Origin: Caenorhabditis elegans
Taxonomy: Eukaryota; Nematoda; Chromadorea; Rhabditida; Rhabditidae
DNA: 64,000 bases
Assembly: GCF_000002985.6 (NCBI RefSeq)
Contig: NC_003284.9
Span: 1,860,001-1,924,000, forward strand
Reading direction: 5' to 3'
In this document: in pieces, positions 35,116 through 46,992 of the stretch
Layout of the letters: every line of letters starts with the position of its first letter
How positions within the stretch are numbered: position 1 is the stretch's first letter
The notes under the pieces: generated by a model
Seen by the model: only the letters and a program-made list of their open reading frames with translations
Database searches by the model: none
What the model was told of the DNA's origin: nothing
Made by a program: the position numbers and the translations under genes

Positions 35116-36240
35116 AAAAAGTTTTTTGCTCTTACTGTCAGAAAATGAGCCTAAATGATTAATCATTTACTATATATAACGCGCTTATTCTGTGTGTCCA
35201 TAGTTTGTAGTCTATGTAGTCTTTGTAGTCTCTGAAGTTTTGGCTTCTGGAGGTATAGTTAGTTGGGGTTAGTGTAGGGATATAGTCGGGGTACTGTAGT
35301 GGTACAATAGTGGTACGGTAGGAATACTGTAGGGTTACGGTAGTTTCAGTAAGAATTAGTTTTAGACCTAAAAGTCGGGGGCCGCGCCGGAGGTGCGGTC
35401 CACGGCTGGTTATAACAATAAAATAATTCATGAAATTTTTCTATTTTTTTAATATTTCAATTTTGAAAAAACTGAATATTTTCGAATTCCCGCGCAAATG
35501 AGTGACGTCATTGTTACGCTTTCTGGAAATTTTCTATTCGGAAATTGTCAGGAAACAGGCAAATGTAAATACTCTAGAAGGCCGTAAATTTGCTTCAATT
35601 GAAAATATCTGTTTCATTCATTCTGAAAACTTTTTAGATTTTTTTTTAACTTGAAAATATTTCGATCGAGTTGGGTGAAAAGAAAAACGTTTCACATTGT
35701 TTTAAATATGAAAATTCCAAAAAGTTCCCATAATGTTTGCCTATTTCTAAACACTCTGAAAATCATCAAATTCCTTATAACACCAAAAAGTTGATTCTGA
35801 AAAAATTTTCGAGCTTTCATTTTTGTGCAACAACACTAATTTGTTTCAACTTCAATGGTCTTTACTGAGACGTCGGCACAAACTGGCACTAATCTAAAAG
35901 AATCCAACATAACAAATGTATCAACATTTATCAGAATTCTGACAAAGGAATGCTAAAAAAACCTGAAGTCATTAATCCAAATGTTGCATGATTAATAACC
36001 ACTTTATCAATGGTGAGATATCATTTACTGTTCATAAAACGGAGTTTCAACTTTGATCTCCCACCTTTGAACTTTATTTTCTGTAGTAAAAAATGGTTTG
36101 GATTTGTGGTTGGTGGGAGATAATGACAGTGTACTGCAGAGGTACTGTTGTGGTACCGTAGGGCGTATTGTAGGATTACTATAGGTTTACTGTAGTTTTG
36201 GAAGAAATTAATTTTTAGAATTCGAAGAGAGTCGGCGTCT
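35116..36240. other. Intergenic; small TACTGTAG clusters
   Basis: TACTGTAG-type units at 35275-35345 and 36120-36200, with AT-rich sequence between. The stretch from about 36110 begins the segment that is repeated at 38330. Confidence 0.5.
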
Positions 36241-36853
36241 ATTCAAAATAAAAAAGAAGAGACATCATTTTTCGAAGTTTCTTGGTGATAGAAAAATCCT
36301 GCCACTTTGAGGGGAACATTTTTGATACAAAATCTCCATAAAATCCGAGACCGAACCATAAGGGAAGATGCCAGAAGGGAAGAATCGGAAAATGTGTTTG
36401 TTTTAATTAATATGCGGTGGACACATTTTCTGCTTCTTTCCCTTTGGTCGGGTTTCAAAAATCTGAGAGTTTCCGTTTCCAAATTGCTTGAAAATGCCTG
36501 AAATTCTGAAAAATCTGGAAAATACAAAGTTCCCGAGAATTTTGAGACGAAAGTCTGAAGAGAAGCCATTTTTGTGATGGAAAATTGCATTTGGGAATGC
36601 AAATAATTGATATTTCACATCTGAAACAGATTTCCTGAAAATCAAAACAAAACAACGGCTTGTTCAACACACAAATTTATTGATATTTCGAAGAATAAAG
36701 TGGAAGAATGGGAAATCAAAGGAAAATGATAGGTAGATTGGGAACAAGGAGGAGAGGTCAGGAGAATCAGGAGGATCAGAAAAGGATAGGGGAGATCATG
36801 AAGTAGATTGTTCGGAGGTTGTTTGGAGCTGGCATTGGTGGAATTCGAATTGT

Positions 36854-37301
36854 TCAGTCTTGATCCGGGAGCTTGTATCCAGCGTTTTCGAAGTCCTCGA
36901 TGCTTCTAGGATAGTTGCAGAGCGGCTGCGAACAATGGCAGATGTACGTATCTGCGAAGGTAGCTGGGCGGGTTTTGTCCAACAAGGTTTTCTGAAAAAT
37001 TAAAAATTATTATTAGTATACCGTAGCTTTTTTATTTGGAACTTACCTCCATTCTTTGGCACGTGCCGTCGGCTTTGGCGAGCTCTTGTTTTCTGTGCTG
37101 GTTCTGGGGGATGTTGGCGATTCCTCCGAATGACGAGATCTGCTCGCTTGGGTAGAACATTGCGAAGCAGGAGAGTTGGTTGCGGATAACTTTGGCTTTC
37201 GGGATGCCAACGTTTTGTTGATAGCAGTTAATGGCTTCAGAAATGGCGACGATGCTGCAGGTGGCCAAAATTACAAAGAGAGCGGATTTCGAAGAGAGCA
37301 T
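36854..37301 (-). CDS. Small secreted cysteine-rich protein (Ly-6-like), intact copy
   Basis: Exon 1 37047-37301 and exon 2 36854-36991 join in phase 0 (donor GTAAGT, acceptor TTTTTCAG, 55-base intron) into 130 aa. Residues 1-22 are a signal peptide ending at ...SEA. The mature part has six spaced cysteines: CYQQN, SCFAMF, GTC, and YICHCSQPLCN. The final CxC...CN spacing resembles Ly-6/three-finger proteins, though the fold is inference. Start chosen at 37301 because the paralogue's ATG aligns there; an in-frame ATG 14 codons upstream is less likely. A TATA-like ACATATAAAT lies about 65 bases upstream, and AATAAA at 36676-36681. It is the only fully intact copy of four in the window. Confidence 0.75.
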
Positions 37302-37349
37302 TTTTTGGAGTTGACGTGGAGCACTTTTCAATGGAAAATGCATGAATTA

Positions 37350-37768
37350 ACTAAGTTTGACCGCAATTTATATGTAATCTCAAATCCCGCCCCATTAGAC
37401 ATTCTGAAATTTCAGCTCCGCCCTTTTCCAGTCTTGGTTGGAGTCTTGAAGGAACGCCACGCCCCATGGCCTTAACAATTGGGAGAAGTTCTGAAACTGA
37501 AGCGTCCAAAATAAATTTGTGGAATTGAGCCACCCCCGGAATCTGAATCATAAAGGACAAATAATCAAAGCACTGAACGAGAGACACTGCCAGCATTGGA
37601 AAATATTTTATTATGTCTGAAATATGAGATTACTGGGACTGGAAGTCTAGAAAAAAAAGAATGTAGAATGACGTTTCTGGGTTTTTGAACATATAGCCTC
37701 GAGTTGTGCTCCAAAAAATTAGTGGATTTGAGAAAAATACCATAGCTCACTGCATCAGTTCATGAACT
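37350..37768. promoter_or_regulatory. Shared upstream region of the cysteine-rich genes
   Basis: Conserved with 33720-33910. Contains the TATA-like box (37364-37373), CAAATCCCGCCCCATT and CAGCTCCGCCCTTTTCCA blocks. Conservation between an intact and a nearly intact copy suggests promoter sequence, but may reflect only recent duplication. Confidence 0.4.
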
Positions 37769-37955
37769 CACGTGGTGTCAGGCTGTCCATAACATTTTGA
37801 TCTACAAAAATGCGGAAATGTTTTGCCCAGAAACATGTGACGTCAGCACACTCTTAATCGTGCAAAATTAGAAAAGAAATCTGCATCTAGACGCGTCTAA
37901 ATTCGCGCAACTTTTGTAGATCATGCCGAAATGGGACACTCTGATACCACATGAG
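37769..37955. repeat. CACGTGGTGTCAG palindromic element, copy 5
   Basis: Arms CACGTGGTGTCAGGCTGTCC and CACTCTGATACCACATG; centre TGTGACGTCAGCACACTCTT. Confidence 0.75.
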
Positions 37956-38996
37956 AACCAAAATCCATAAGGAAGAAAAAAAAATTTGACTGAGTGGAAG
38001 AAAAACCACTGCAAAATCAATAAACGTGACTGAATTTCAAATTTTCGCGACATTTTGTTTTCTTTGTGCTTATTCACAAACCAGGATTTTTCAATCGGCA
38101 GTTTCATATTTCAAAAAAAAATTTGCACACCACGAGCATCCGAGCCCACGGTCACTTTTTATTGCTTCTGCCCGGCTTCTCTTGCTTTTTTTCTGTTTTG
38201 CTTTGAGGTTTATGTGCAGATGTTGCTAAGTTTTGTACACAATGTAGGGGTACTGTAGGATTACTGTAGATTAAGGAAAATAAAACGGCAAGCTTCTAAA
38301 GAGATATTGAGTTAGTAGCTGGGAGTTGGCAGTGATCTGAAGATACTGTAGTGGTATTTAAGGGTATTGTTGGATCACTGTAGGATTACTGTAGGTTTAC
38401 TGTAGTTTTGAAAGAAACTTTTTTTTTAATTCAATGAGAGTCGGCGTCCTAAAAAATAGAAAAATTCTGCCACATTGAGGCGACATTTTTGATGCAAAAT
38501 CTTCATAAAATCCGAGACCATACGGGAAGATGCCAGAAGGGAAAACCCAAAAAAAAAGTGTTTGTTCCAATTAATGTGCTTTTGCGCATCTTTCCTTTTT
38601 GTCGGGTCTTTAAAATCTGGAAGTTTTTCCCAAATTGCTCGAAAATGCACGAAATTCTGAAAAATGTGGCAGATGAAAATTTTCCAAGAAGTTGAGACGA
38701 AAGTCTGAAGAGAAGCCTCTGTTGTGCTGGAAAATTGCATTTGGCAATGCAAATTATTGATATTTCACATCTGAAACAGAATTCCTGAAAATCAAAACAA
38801 AACAACGCCTTGCTCAGCTTACAATTTTATTGACTTTTCAAAGAAAAAAAAGGAAAAATGAAGAATAAATGGGAACTGATAGGTAGATTGGGGAAACAGA
38901 GGAGAGGTCAGGATATTATCAAAAAAGGAGAGGAGAGATCATGAAGTAGATTGTTCGGAGGTTGTTTGGAGCTGGCATTGGTGGAATTCGAATTGT

Positions 38997-39137
38997 TCAG
39001 TCTTGATCGGCGAGCTTGTTCCCAGCGTTTTCGAAATCCTCGAATTTTCTCGGAGTATTGCACAGCGACTGTGAACAGTAACAGACAAAGGTGTCCGTGT
39101 CGTAATTTGAGGGGGTTTTGTTGTACAGCTGGGTCTG
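38997..39137 (-). pseudogene. Orphan last exon of the cysteine-rich family
   Basis: A 47-codon exon after a TTCCAG acceptor, intact from QTQLYNKT through FVCYCSQSLCN to FENAGNKLADQD and stop. No matching first exon with signal peptide lies upstream (39140-39280 is AT-rich, then a repeat begins). Most likely left by the incomplete tandem duplication; capture as a 3' exon by some upstream transcript cannot be excluded. Confidence 0.6.
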
Positions 39138-39279
39138 CTGGAATTTGAAAATAATCAGCTCTCTTTTTACTTTTTGCAAAATTGGGAAAACGAATTTTTT
39201 TAAATTTTATAAATTATTTTCCTGTTATATTCATTCAATAATTTCAGCCCGTTTTTTGACATTTAAACCAATTTTTTTA

Positions 39280-40150
39280 TGACTCAACTCCACATTTAAT
39301 CCAGAAACTCTGAAATCTGGCATCTGGCATCACATTGTTATTCACTTTGCCATTATTTTCAATACCAAATCGTCATAGTTCTTGACAGAATGGATTATAA
39401 CATCAGTGGATGTCTCAGATTTGATTTTTGCACGTTTGGTATGTTTTCCTGATCTCCTGATTTGGTCTTTTTGTTTACATCCTAACTCAAATTCCTTTGA
39501 AACTCAGTGATTTGGAAAACCAAACAGTCAGAAGAAAATGTTGATATTGATGTACATGACATTCAGAAGAAGATGTGTGGTGCCGAACTGTGATCGAAGA
39601 AAATTCAGCAAAACATTTTCTTCGAACGTTCAGTAATTATGAATTCAGTAAACAGGCTCAATTGCCGAGCACAAACAGAGTTCTCAAATGTTGTTCGAAC
39701 TTTGTTTTAAATTCCAAATGACAATCTCTTCTGACTAACATTTCAAGTAATTATAGCAAAACAGCTAGAATGAGTGATTTGAAAGTTCGCTCCAATTACA
39801 ACGTTGTTGAGAATGTTCTCGAGACTAAACATCTAAGAAAAACTTTTAATCAGAGCATGTCAGTATATAAGTTGCAGATTTTCAAACACCTAAGTTAAGG
39901 AAGGACTAAAGTTTGATGTTTATTGCTGGTAAAATCTAAGAAGGTGTTTTAATGAACAAAGTTTGCAATGGGATTACTGAAAAATTATTGTAGCGGTTCA
40001 AAATTTCGAAAAAAAGGTTTTAGCTAAAGCCTTCAATTTTGTTAATTTTTTCAGCCGATCAGTGTTTTTTATTGGATTATCATCGTTTTTTGCACATTCT
40101 GGTTGCTCATCTAACTTTATTTTGTTGGTTAAGGTACATTTGAAGATTAT
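39280..40150. repeat. Inverted copy of the 34190-35115 repeat
   Basis: Opposite orientation to 34190-35115, about 5 kb away, so the two could pair as a very large stem around the cysteine-rich cluster. Ends at a GCAAATTGCCG fragment (40190-40235). Confidence 0.65.
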
Positions 40151-40374
40151 ATGTAACCTATTACTGGTTACGTATTGGCTTAAAATGCAAAGCGGCAATC
40201 GGCAAATTGCCGGAATTAAAATTTTACGGCAAATTGCCCTAGACCAAAATATGCAATGAAAATGGCAATTCTCACAAAAATCTTAGCAATAATTTAATAA
40301 TGAAAAATTGATTAACAATTTAAAATTTGATTAACTCATTTTTAGGTTTTGAAATTCCAGCTTCAAGTTCCCAC

Positions 40375-41325
40375 ATATCCGATCAGGTAGAGTGTATTGA
40401 ATTTTTAAAACGTCCTATTCTAGTCACTGCTAATTCGAGTACACTATCATCTGACGAGCCGTTAGGAACAATTTTCATGCACAATCTTCCTGGTAGTGAT
40501 TAGAGATTTAGCTCTAAAGCTGATCTGGAATATCATGTAGTTTTGTGATCAGTGCTGCCATGTATCAGATTTTTGTTGTCCTAGAATTAATTCTGAAGAC
40601 GGTTTTTTTTCATTTAAAAACGCATGTTGCAGGATTATCCTTACTTATTTAAATACTTGGATACTGAATGCATTTGCATAATTAATATAGTTTATACAGA
40701 AATCATCATAAGGTGTTAACTGGAATGAATTCGAAACCATATAAAAAATGCATTCACTTTTGGGACTTCCAACATTTCAGAATTATACTTTTTGAAACGA
40801 AAATTGGAAACATTCACGGCTATTTCTGAAAATTTCGCTTGTAATTTAATGATTCAGGTATCTTGAAAAAAACCATCTACAGATCAAATTTTAATTAACA
40901 ATACTGCTTACTTTTCGAGGTTTCCAGATTTTTAACTTATTATAAAATTTTGAATCTAACCAATGTTTTGAAGCTAACTAGGAAACCCTCTGAAAGTGAC
41001 AGAGGGGCATGATGGAATGTGAATTTTAAGCTACTGAATTTTACACCCTTGCTCACGGTGAGCAATCAATAATGCTCAAAACAGCTTGAACGTCCCACTC
41101 TTGCCGATTTTAGGAAGGTTGTCATGGTGGTTTCAAGGAAGGTTGTCATGGTGGTTTTAAATTTTTAATCATTCTTAGGAAGATTGTGCATGAAAATTGT
41201 TCCGAAGGACTCGTCAGATGATTCATCAGACGTCAGAGATGAGTGTATTCGAACTAACGACTAATTGGAAATGTTACTATAATAGGAAGTTGCAAAAATT
41301 CCATACGCGCTATCGGGAATGTCAG
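40375..41325. mobile_element. Element with long terminal inverted repeats
   Basis: The left arm (about 40380-40505, containing CATCTGACGAGCCGTTAG and CAATTTTCATGCACAATCTT) is complementary to the right arm (about 41165-41320, containing AAGATTGTGCATGAAAATTG and CGTCAGATGATTC). Arms of about 120-150 bp with indels enclose about 650 bp of AT-rich sequence without an ORF. Looks like a nonautonomous DNA transposon. A 26-bp direct duplication (GGAAGGTTGTCATGGTGGTT) lies just inside the right arm. Confidence 0.6.
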
Positions 41326-42084
41326 TACTTACAGCTTGAAGTTTAAGCTGTGCAAATGGGTTACCATGTAGTGTAAAAAGTCGTTATTTTGCCGCGACCA
41401 ACATTCTTCGGGTTCCGCGCTGCTCTATACTTGGCGCGGCTTGCGGCGTGAAGCAGGTGCGGCATGCATTTTGGCGCCTACATGGAAGCCCTAAAGCTAA
41501 TAATTTGGCTGCAATCAATTCACTCAAGCTCAGGACAGACTAAACGAAGTTATACATTTTTGCAATTTTTATTCTAAAATGTGCGGTCTCTACGTTTTTT
41601 TTCCACTTGATAGCTATCTCTTCAATTTTCCTAGAAATCTATTTCAAGACCGGATTAGTCACAAAACACAGATCTAACCAGATATTTGGTATTCGACATT
41701 ATCAAGGTGTGATATTAACAAATCGCACGTTATGCACAATAGGATTTATGCCTTGAATCTTGTAGTTTACGTGACATGTTTCAGAAAAGGATTACATTTT
41801 TGATGTCGAACTATGATCAGAGGGTATCAGAATGATCATTGAGTATCGTGCAAGTTTTATTTCATGGAAACAGGGAGTAATCAAAAATGTAAAATGCTAC
41901 TAGAAGCTTTTCCAACAAAAATGGGTGATCAAAAATTAATAGAAAAAGCGTTTTAAATGTGTTGTAGTCGACATTTTTTTATTGCTTTATTAGACTCGAA
42001 ATTGTCTGAAAACACCGAATTTCTTAATGAAACTTCTCGGAAACTTCTCGAAAAATGTTATGGTGGGTCAAAAAATGACCTTGG
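41326..42084. other. Intergenic, nothing recognised
   Basis: Contains a short GC-rich stretch (41395-41490, GGTTCCGCGCTGCTC and GGCGCGGCTTGCGGCG) resembling the centre of the MITE at 32.5 kb; otherwise AT-rich. Confidence 0.45.
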
Positions 42085-42212
42085 CGGGAATTTTTTCCCC
42101 AAAAAAATGTGACGTCAGCATGTTCTTAACTATGCGAAATCAGTCTAAATTACCGTGATTCTTGTAGATCTATGTAGATCAAACCAAAGTGGTACACTCT
42201 GACACCACGTAA
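42085..42212. repeat. CACGTGGTGTCAG palindromic element, copy 6 (half)
   Basis: Only the right half: GTGACGTCAGCATGTTCTTA, then GATCTATGTAGATCAAACC and CACTCTGACACCACGT. The left arm is missing. Confidence 0.7.
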
Positions 42213-42834
42213 AAGAGGGAAATAAAAGTGTTTATTTTTTTCTAGATGCTAGTTATTCACATTTTCTACAGTGTTTCAATATTCTATCAAATGTATGTTC
42301 TATCATTTTTCCGAATTTTCCTTCCAATTTCGCACGTCTTCTCAGTTTCTTTCTTGAAATCCAAAAAGCTGGTGCATCAGCAAGCTATCTGGCTTTTCTA
42401 TTTTCAGAATCCGTGTACTGGAAATTTTCTTAAACTCAGTGAATCGCATCAAGATTTTGGGTACATTGGTCAGAAAAGCACAGATTTGTGGTGTCAAACT
42501 GAAAAAAAAACATTATGTTCGTCACGATTTCTTTCTGACTGTGGGGGTTGCAGTAATTACAAGCTTTGCTTGTTTCAATCGCCAAAACATTTTTCTCAAA
42601 CATTCAGTTTAAAAATGACATTTTCAGTAATTATGAACAACATATGTTTGCTAAATTGCCAGGGACAAACAGAATTCTCAAATGTCCTTTGATGCTGGTA
42701 CGAGGTGGCACCGGAGCCGATCAAGAGGTTTTGGAATACCAAATTATAAAATAGTTTTTGTTTTTGAGAAAAACATTTCAAAACGAGTAAATATTAAATG
42801 TGGGAACATGTTCCGTACATTATGAACAATTTGT
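42213..42834. repeat. Relic of the 34.2/39.3-kb repeat family
   Basis: 42440-42700 shares GGACAAACAGAATTCTCAAATG and ATTTTCAGTAATTATGAACAA with the copies at 34.6 and 39.6 kb. The 148-codon frame at 42246-42692 runs through this repeat and is not called. Confidence 0.5.
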
Positions 42835-43790
42835 CGAAAGTGAAATTTCCGGCAAATTGTCAAACCGGCAAATTGCAGGAATTGAAACTTCCGGCAGACC
42901 GGCAAATTGAAGGAATTGAAATTTCTGGCAAATCGGCAAATCGAAAAAATGCAGGAATTTAGAATTTCTGGCAAATAAGCAAACAGGCAATTTGCCGTTT
43001 TTTTTCTGGAAGTTTCAGAATTTTAATTTCAACCGGCAACATTGTGCGCAACCTATGAATAATCTTATGTACATATTAATTGAAAAGACATCAAATTCTA
43101 TGAAAATATCTACGGAAAACAGGAACTAAATTTTCAAAAAAGGCACAGTTTTAAGTGTTTCCGTCTCATCAAAAAATTCTCTGAACACTTACGGCAAACT
43201 GTTGTTCGGTAAACGACAAATAGCTAATTTGCCGAAAATAAATTTTTCCGGCAAATTGGCAAACCGGAAAATTTGCGGAATCGGAACTTTCTGGCAAATC
43301 GGAAAACCGCAAATTTGCCGATTTTTTCTAGAAATTTCTGCAAAATTTTACGCGGGTCTATCACTGTTTACATATTTATTTTTAAAAGTTAGCAAATTCT
43401 ATGAAAATTTTTAAAAAGAACAAGAAAAAATTCAAAAAAGGCACAGTTTTAAGTGTTTCCGTCTTATCAAAAATCCCTCTGATCACTTCCGGCAAATTGA
43501 TATCCGGTAATCGGAAAATCGGTAACTCACGGGAAATGAAAATTTCCGGCGAATCCGCAATCCGGCTTATTGCCGAAAGGGGAATTTTCCGGCAAATTGG
43601 CAAAACGGCAATTTGCCGTTTTTTTCTGGAAACTCCAGAATTGCAATTTTAATTGGCAAAATTGTACGCATCAAATAAATGCTGATACATCTATTTAAAA
43701 AGTCAAATTTTTGGCAAATCGCCATAATTGGAAATTCATGGCAATTTGCCAATTTGCTGAATTTGCCGGCAAAAAAATTTACCGCCCACC
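42835..43790. repeat. Large compound GCAAATTGCCG repeat
   Basis: Two or three nested copies of the unit: arms of GGCAAATCGGCAAATTG flank a conserved centre with TTGTGCGCA or TTGTACGCATC and GGCACAGTTTTAAGTGTTTC. The same centre recurs at 45030-45065. Confidence 0.75.
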
Positions 43791-44840
43791 CCTGATATGA
43801 ACGTTAATAAAATACAGTAAAAACAAGAAGTTTGAATAAAAAGTGGCTATATTCAGCTCCATATTTTTATGTTTTTCTCACAAGGAAAGTAGGTCAATCT
43901 AGTACCGGACATTGACTCGAGACGTATACTATTTGAAAGCTTATGATTCAAGTAGGTAACCACAAAAAATTCTGCTGCGGAACTCAACTCTGAACCCCTG
44001 AAATGGCCATCTTAAAATTGTTCTCTTCGTCCTTCCAGTTTTCAACACTATCCCATACATATTCATGTTTCTTATACAGAAAAGGATCTGCAATCTTTAT
44101 AAAACGATTACAAACTTTTCAGGTTTTTTCAAAAAATTAAAATTTTCCAAAAAGCTCAAACATTGTTTGTTAGACCCATATACCTCCCAAAAAACAATTC
44201 CAATTGCTCAGAACCACTTTTAAGGCTATTTCCGTGAATGTGTGGCTCCAGTTAGACAAAAATGTCCAGCTTCAACAATTGATGCATCTATTCTTTTGGA
44301 TGTTTGCGTGCTCAAACATCAGGCAGAACACTTTGCAGTTTTGTGGCAAAAAAGTAATCCCTGGGCTTTGCAAATGTACGTGACTACTGTCGTTTTGAAA
44401 CAAAGTTCGTGCCGATTCAAAAGTCGTAGGCTAGAAGAGCACAAGCCACAATTTTTGCATGACTAATGGATTGGATCGAAAATTTGAAAATCAAACATTC
44501 AACAAACTTTGTGCCATTTCACTGATTCAGTCAGCTATTTTTACATGGGATTTGTAAACTATAGCTTTGATGTTACATTATCAAATGTTACAGTGAATAA
44601 CAAAACGATTATCCTAATAATGTTAACAAGATTATTATAATACTAACTAGGTTTCTTTGTCCCCGAATAAAGAGCATGGATTTGCGAACAATTGGTAATG
44701 ACACACAATGCAGAAGCTTTGAATTATACATGTAAAATCGAAATCCCTGGAATCATATTAGGGGATAGGCGGTTGCCAAGTTTTCAAATTCTCGGGAACA
44801 AAACTTGAAAATTTAGTCCCGCATAATTGTCGAGTACATG
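43791..44840. other. Intergenic, repeat relics
   Basis: 44580-44640 shares GATTATCCTAATAATGT with the end of the 34.2-35.1-kb repeat. No coding call; the frame at 44242-44466 has no supporting features. Confidence 0.45.
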
Positions 44841-44844
44841 GGTG

Positions 44845-45175
44845 AGCGGAAATCAATTTTTTCCGGCAAACCGGCAAATCGGCAAAGTGCTGGAATTGGA
44901 AATTTTTTCTAGAAATTTCAGAATTTCAATATTAGTCGGCAAAATTGTACGCATCTTATAAATGTTCCGATATCTATTTTAAAAAGTATGCAATTCTACA
45001 AAAAAAAATTGAAGAAAACTGGAGAATAAAAATTCAAAAAGGCACAGTTTTCAGTGTTTCCGTCAAAAATCCCTCTAAACACTTCCGGCAAACTGATGTC
45101 CGGCAAACGGCAAATCGACAAATTGCCGGAATTGAAAATTTCCGGCAAATCGGCAAACAGGCAATATGCCGTAAT
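44845..45175. repeat. GCAAATTGCCG repeat copy
   Basis: One full unit: left arm CCGGCAAACCGGCAAATCGG, centre with GGCACAGTTTTCAGTGTTTC, right arm AATTGCCGGAATTGAAAA. Confidence 0.75.
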
Positions 45176-46992
45176 AACTACAAGTAAAGTACATTTATGT
45201 TTTGTTAAGTGTTCGACCATTAAATCGCTATTGGAGTTAATATAAAAATTTATTTTAATTCAAAAACTAATTAATTGAAACAAATATCATCGAAATATGT
45301 GAGTACTGTGAGCTTCACAAAATGTGAGTACATTACGGAAAATTCCCGTTCGCGGAAAGGATTACGTTTGGATGCTCTTCGTAGACCAGATAATCTTAAA
45401 GGGCAGATGGTGTATAAGCGTATAATTACTATCCTGCCGACAAATTGGGCAGCTGCCCGAAATGGACCTCATTGGATTTCAATGCACTCATTATATCTTA
45501 TTGAAGCTCAGATAGTGAGTTGTTAGCAAATTACTTTTTTCCAGGTAAAAATTGTGAAGGTGACTAAAAATGAGAGCTAAAAAAATTTTTTAAAGCAACT
45601 AGTGATTTGGATTTAAAAATTGACTTTTGAAGCGAAATTCAATAAGTTTCTTTGAGTTATACATGTCCGCTAAGAATTCTACCTAGTTTCGAGCAAAAAC
45701 TATATAATGTGATTTCGAAAATGTAGCTCATAAAGCATAAAGCTCATAAAGCTCAAAGCATCATAAAGCTCGTTGTAGCAACTTCTTAGTTGAAAAATTT
45801 CTAGAATCATTTAAATGAAGTGAGTTACACCAGCTTTGCCATATTGAGCTCCGCAAAATTTATATATTTAATTCGAACCTAGGTTTGACAATTAAACCGA
45901 CAAAAATTTGGCTTTCAGATTTTTGAGCACAACTGTCTCGGCTCTGTTGAATTTTTGCAATTAATAATTTCCATTAATGCAATTACTACACGAAAATTCA
46001 AAGGTTTTTTATTGCAGCAAACAGGAATAAATAAATTACATTGTTAGTAGGCACATTTCATAACTGATGTTGTGATTTCCTTCACTTCAAGATGTTTCCT
46101 TCCAACTTTTAGATTTTTCCAATCATATTGTTTTACTTGATCTCTCATATCATGCTCACTTTTCGCGTGATTTCATGACTTACTGTGAATCAGAAAAGCC
46201 ATTTCAAACTAATTTCCTGCCAAAACTCAGTGAATCGGAAGTTTTGTTAGTCCGTAGAGATTTTGAAACTGATCTTGTCATATGATTTTCTTCTATTTTC
46301 AGATTCCATTTTGTAGCGGAAGTTTTTTTTACTAAAACCCAGTGAATCGGAAGTTGGTCAAAAGAGTACATAACTTTTGGACCCGATGTCATTGTGCACG
46401 TTTCGTTTACTGCTCGAAAACTATGGTCAGGGACTGTTTCGGCTTTTCCATTTTTGAGTCCACGCTGTCCGATATGTTTTGAGAGCATTGCTGAAAAATA
46501 TAAAAAAATAAGACTTCAAAATTTTCAAAATTTTTTTAGAATTTCAGAATTAACACTAAACATTTCCAGGAAATAAAAAAATGAAGGCATTTTCAAAATG
46601 GATTTTAATTTTTTTTTTGGACTATTTTGTTGTTTTTGGGCCACAGAGCTTTAGGAAAAATTGCCAAAGATAAACTGTGAGATGTCGACTACCAAGAAAA
46701 ATACATATTTCAGCTTATTCCTGTTTTTTGAAAAAATGTATTTTATTAAAAAAGAGCACTACTCGAATAAATAAATATAAAACAATTAGCTGCATACGGA
46801 GCTCTGAAACTGTTTTTAGCTCATATTTTCACGAATATCAAAGTTCAAAAATAACGTATTATAATTTTTTTCATTTTTTTCATTTTTTTGATCTTTTCAC
46901 AGAATTTTATTCTCAAAAAACAAAAATTTTTTTTTGACTAAAAATTTCAAAATTTCACAACATATTTTTAATTTTTTTGATATTTTCTTCAG
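45176..46992. other. Intergenic, no convincing gene
   Basis: 45275-45526 is open for 83 codons with fair composition, but has no ATG start, splice partner or recognised motif. 46080-46490 contains repeated ACTCAGTGAATCGGAAGTT pieces related to the 39.5- and 42.4-kb relics. 46850-46990 is T-rich and ends in a tttcttcag acceptor. Confidence 0.4.

Larger units (their letters stand above)
36120..39150. repeat. Tandem segmental duplication of the cysteine-rich gene region
   Basis: 36120-37000 (TACTGTAG cluster, a GAGAGTCGGCGTC block, the 3' flank and exon 2) recurs at 38330-39150 in the same orientation, about 2.1-2.2 kb away. The right copy has no first exon beyond 39140. Long open frames antisense within both (36243-36602 and 38426-38752) are conserved only as DNA. 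Confidence 0.7.

Noticed and set aside
35605..35615. CTGTTTCA motif as a 21U-RNA promoter
   Set aside because: A single short motif without a supported 21U start or clustering; expected by chance in this much DNA.
36243..36602. 119-codon minus-strand frame, with a counterpart at 38426-38752
   Set aside because: Conserved only because the DNA was tandemly duplicated; the two translations differ by indels that break the frame.
42246..42692. 148-codon open frame
   Set aside because: Runs through a dispersed repeat relic shared with 34.6 and 39.6 kb; no splice context or motif.
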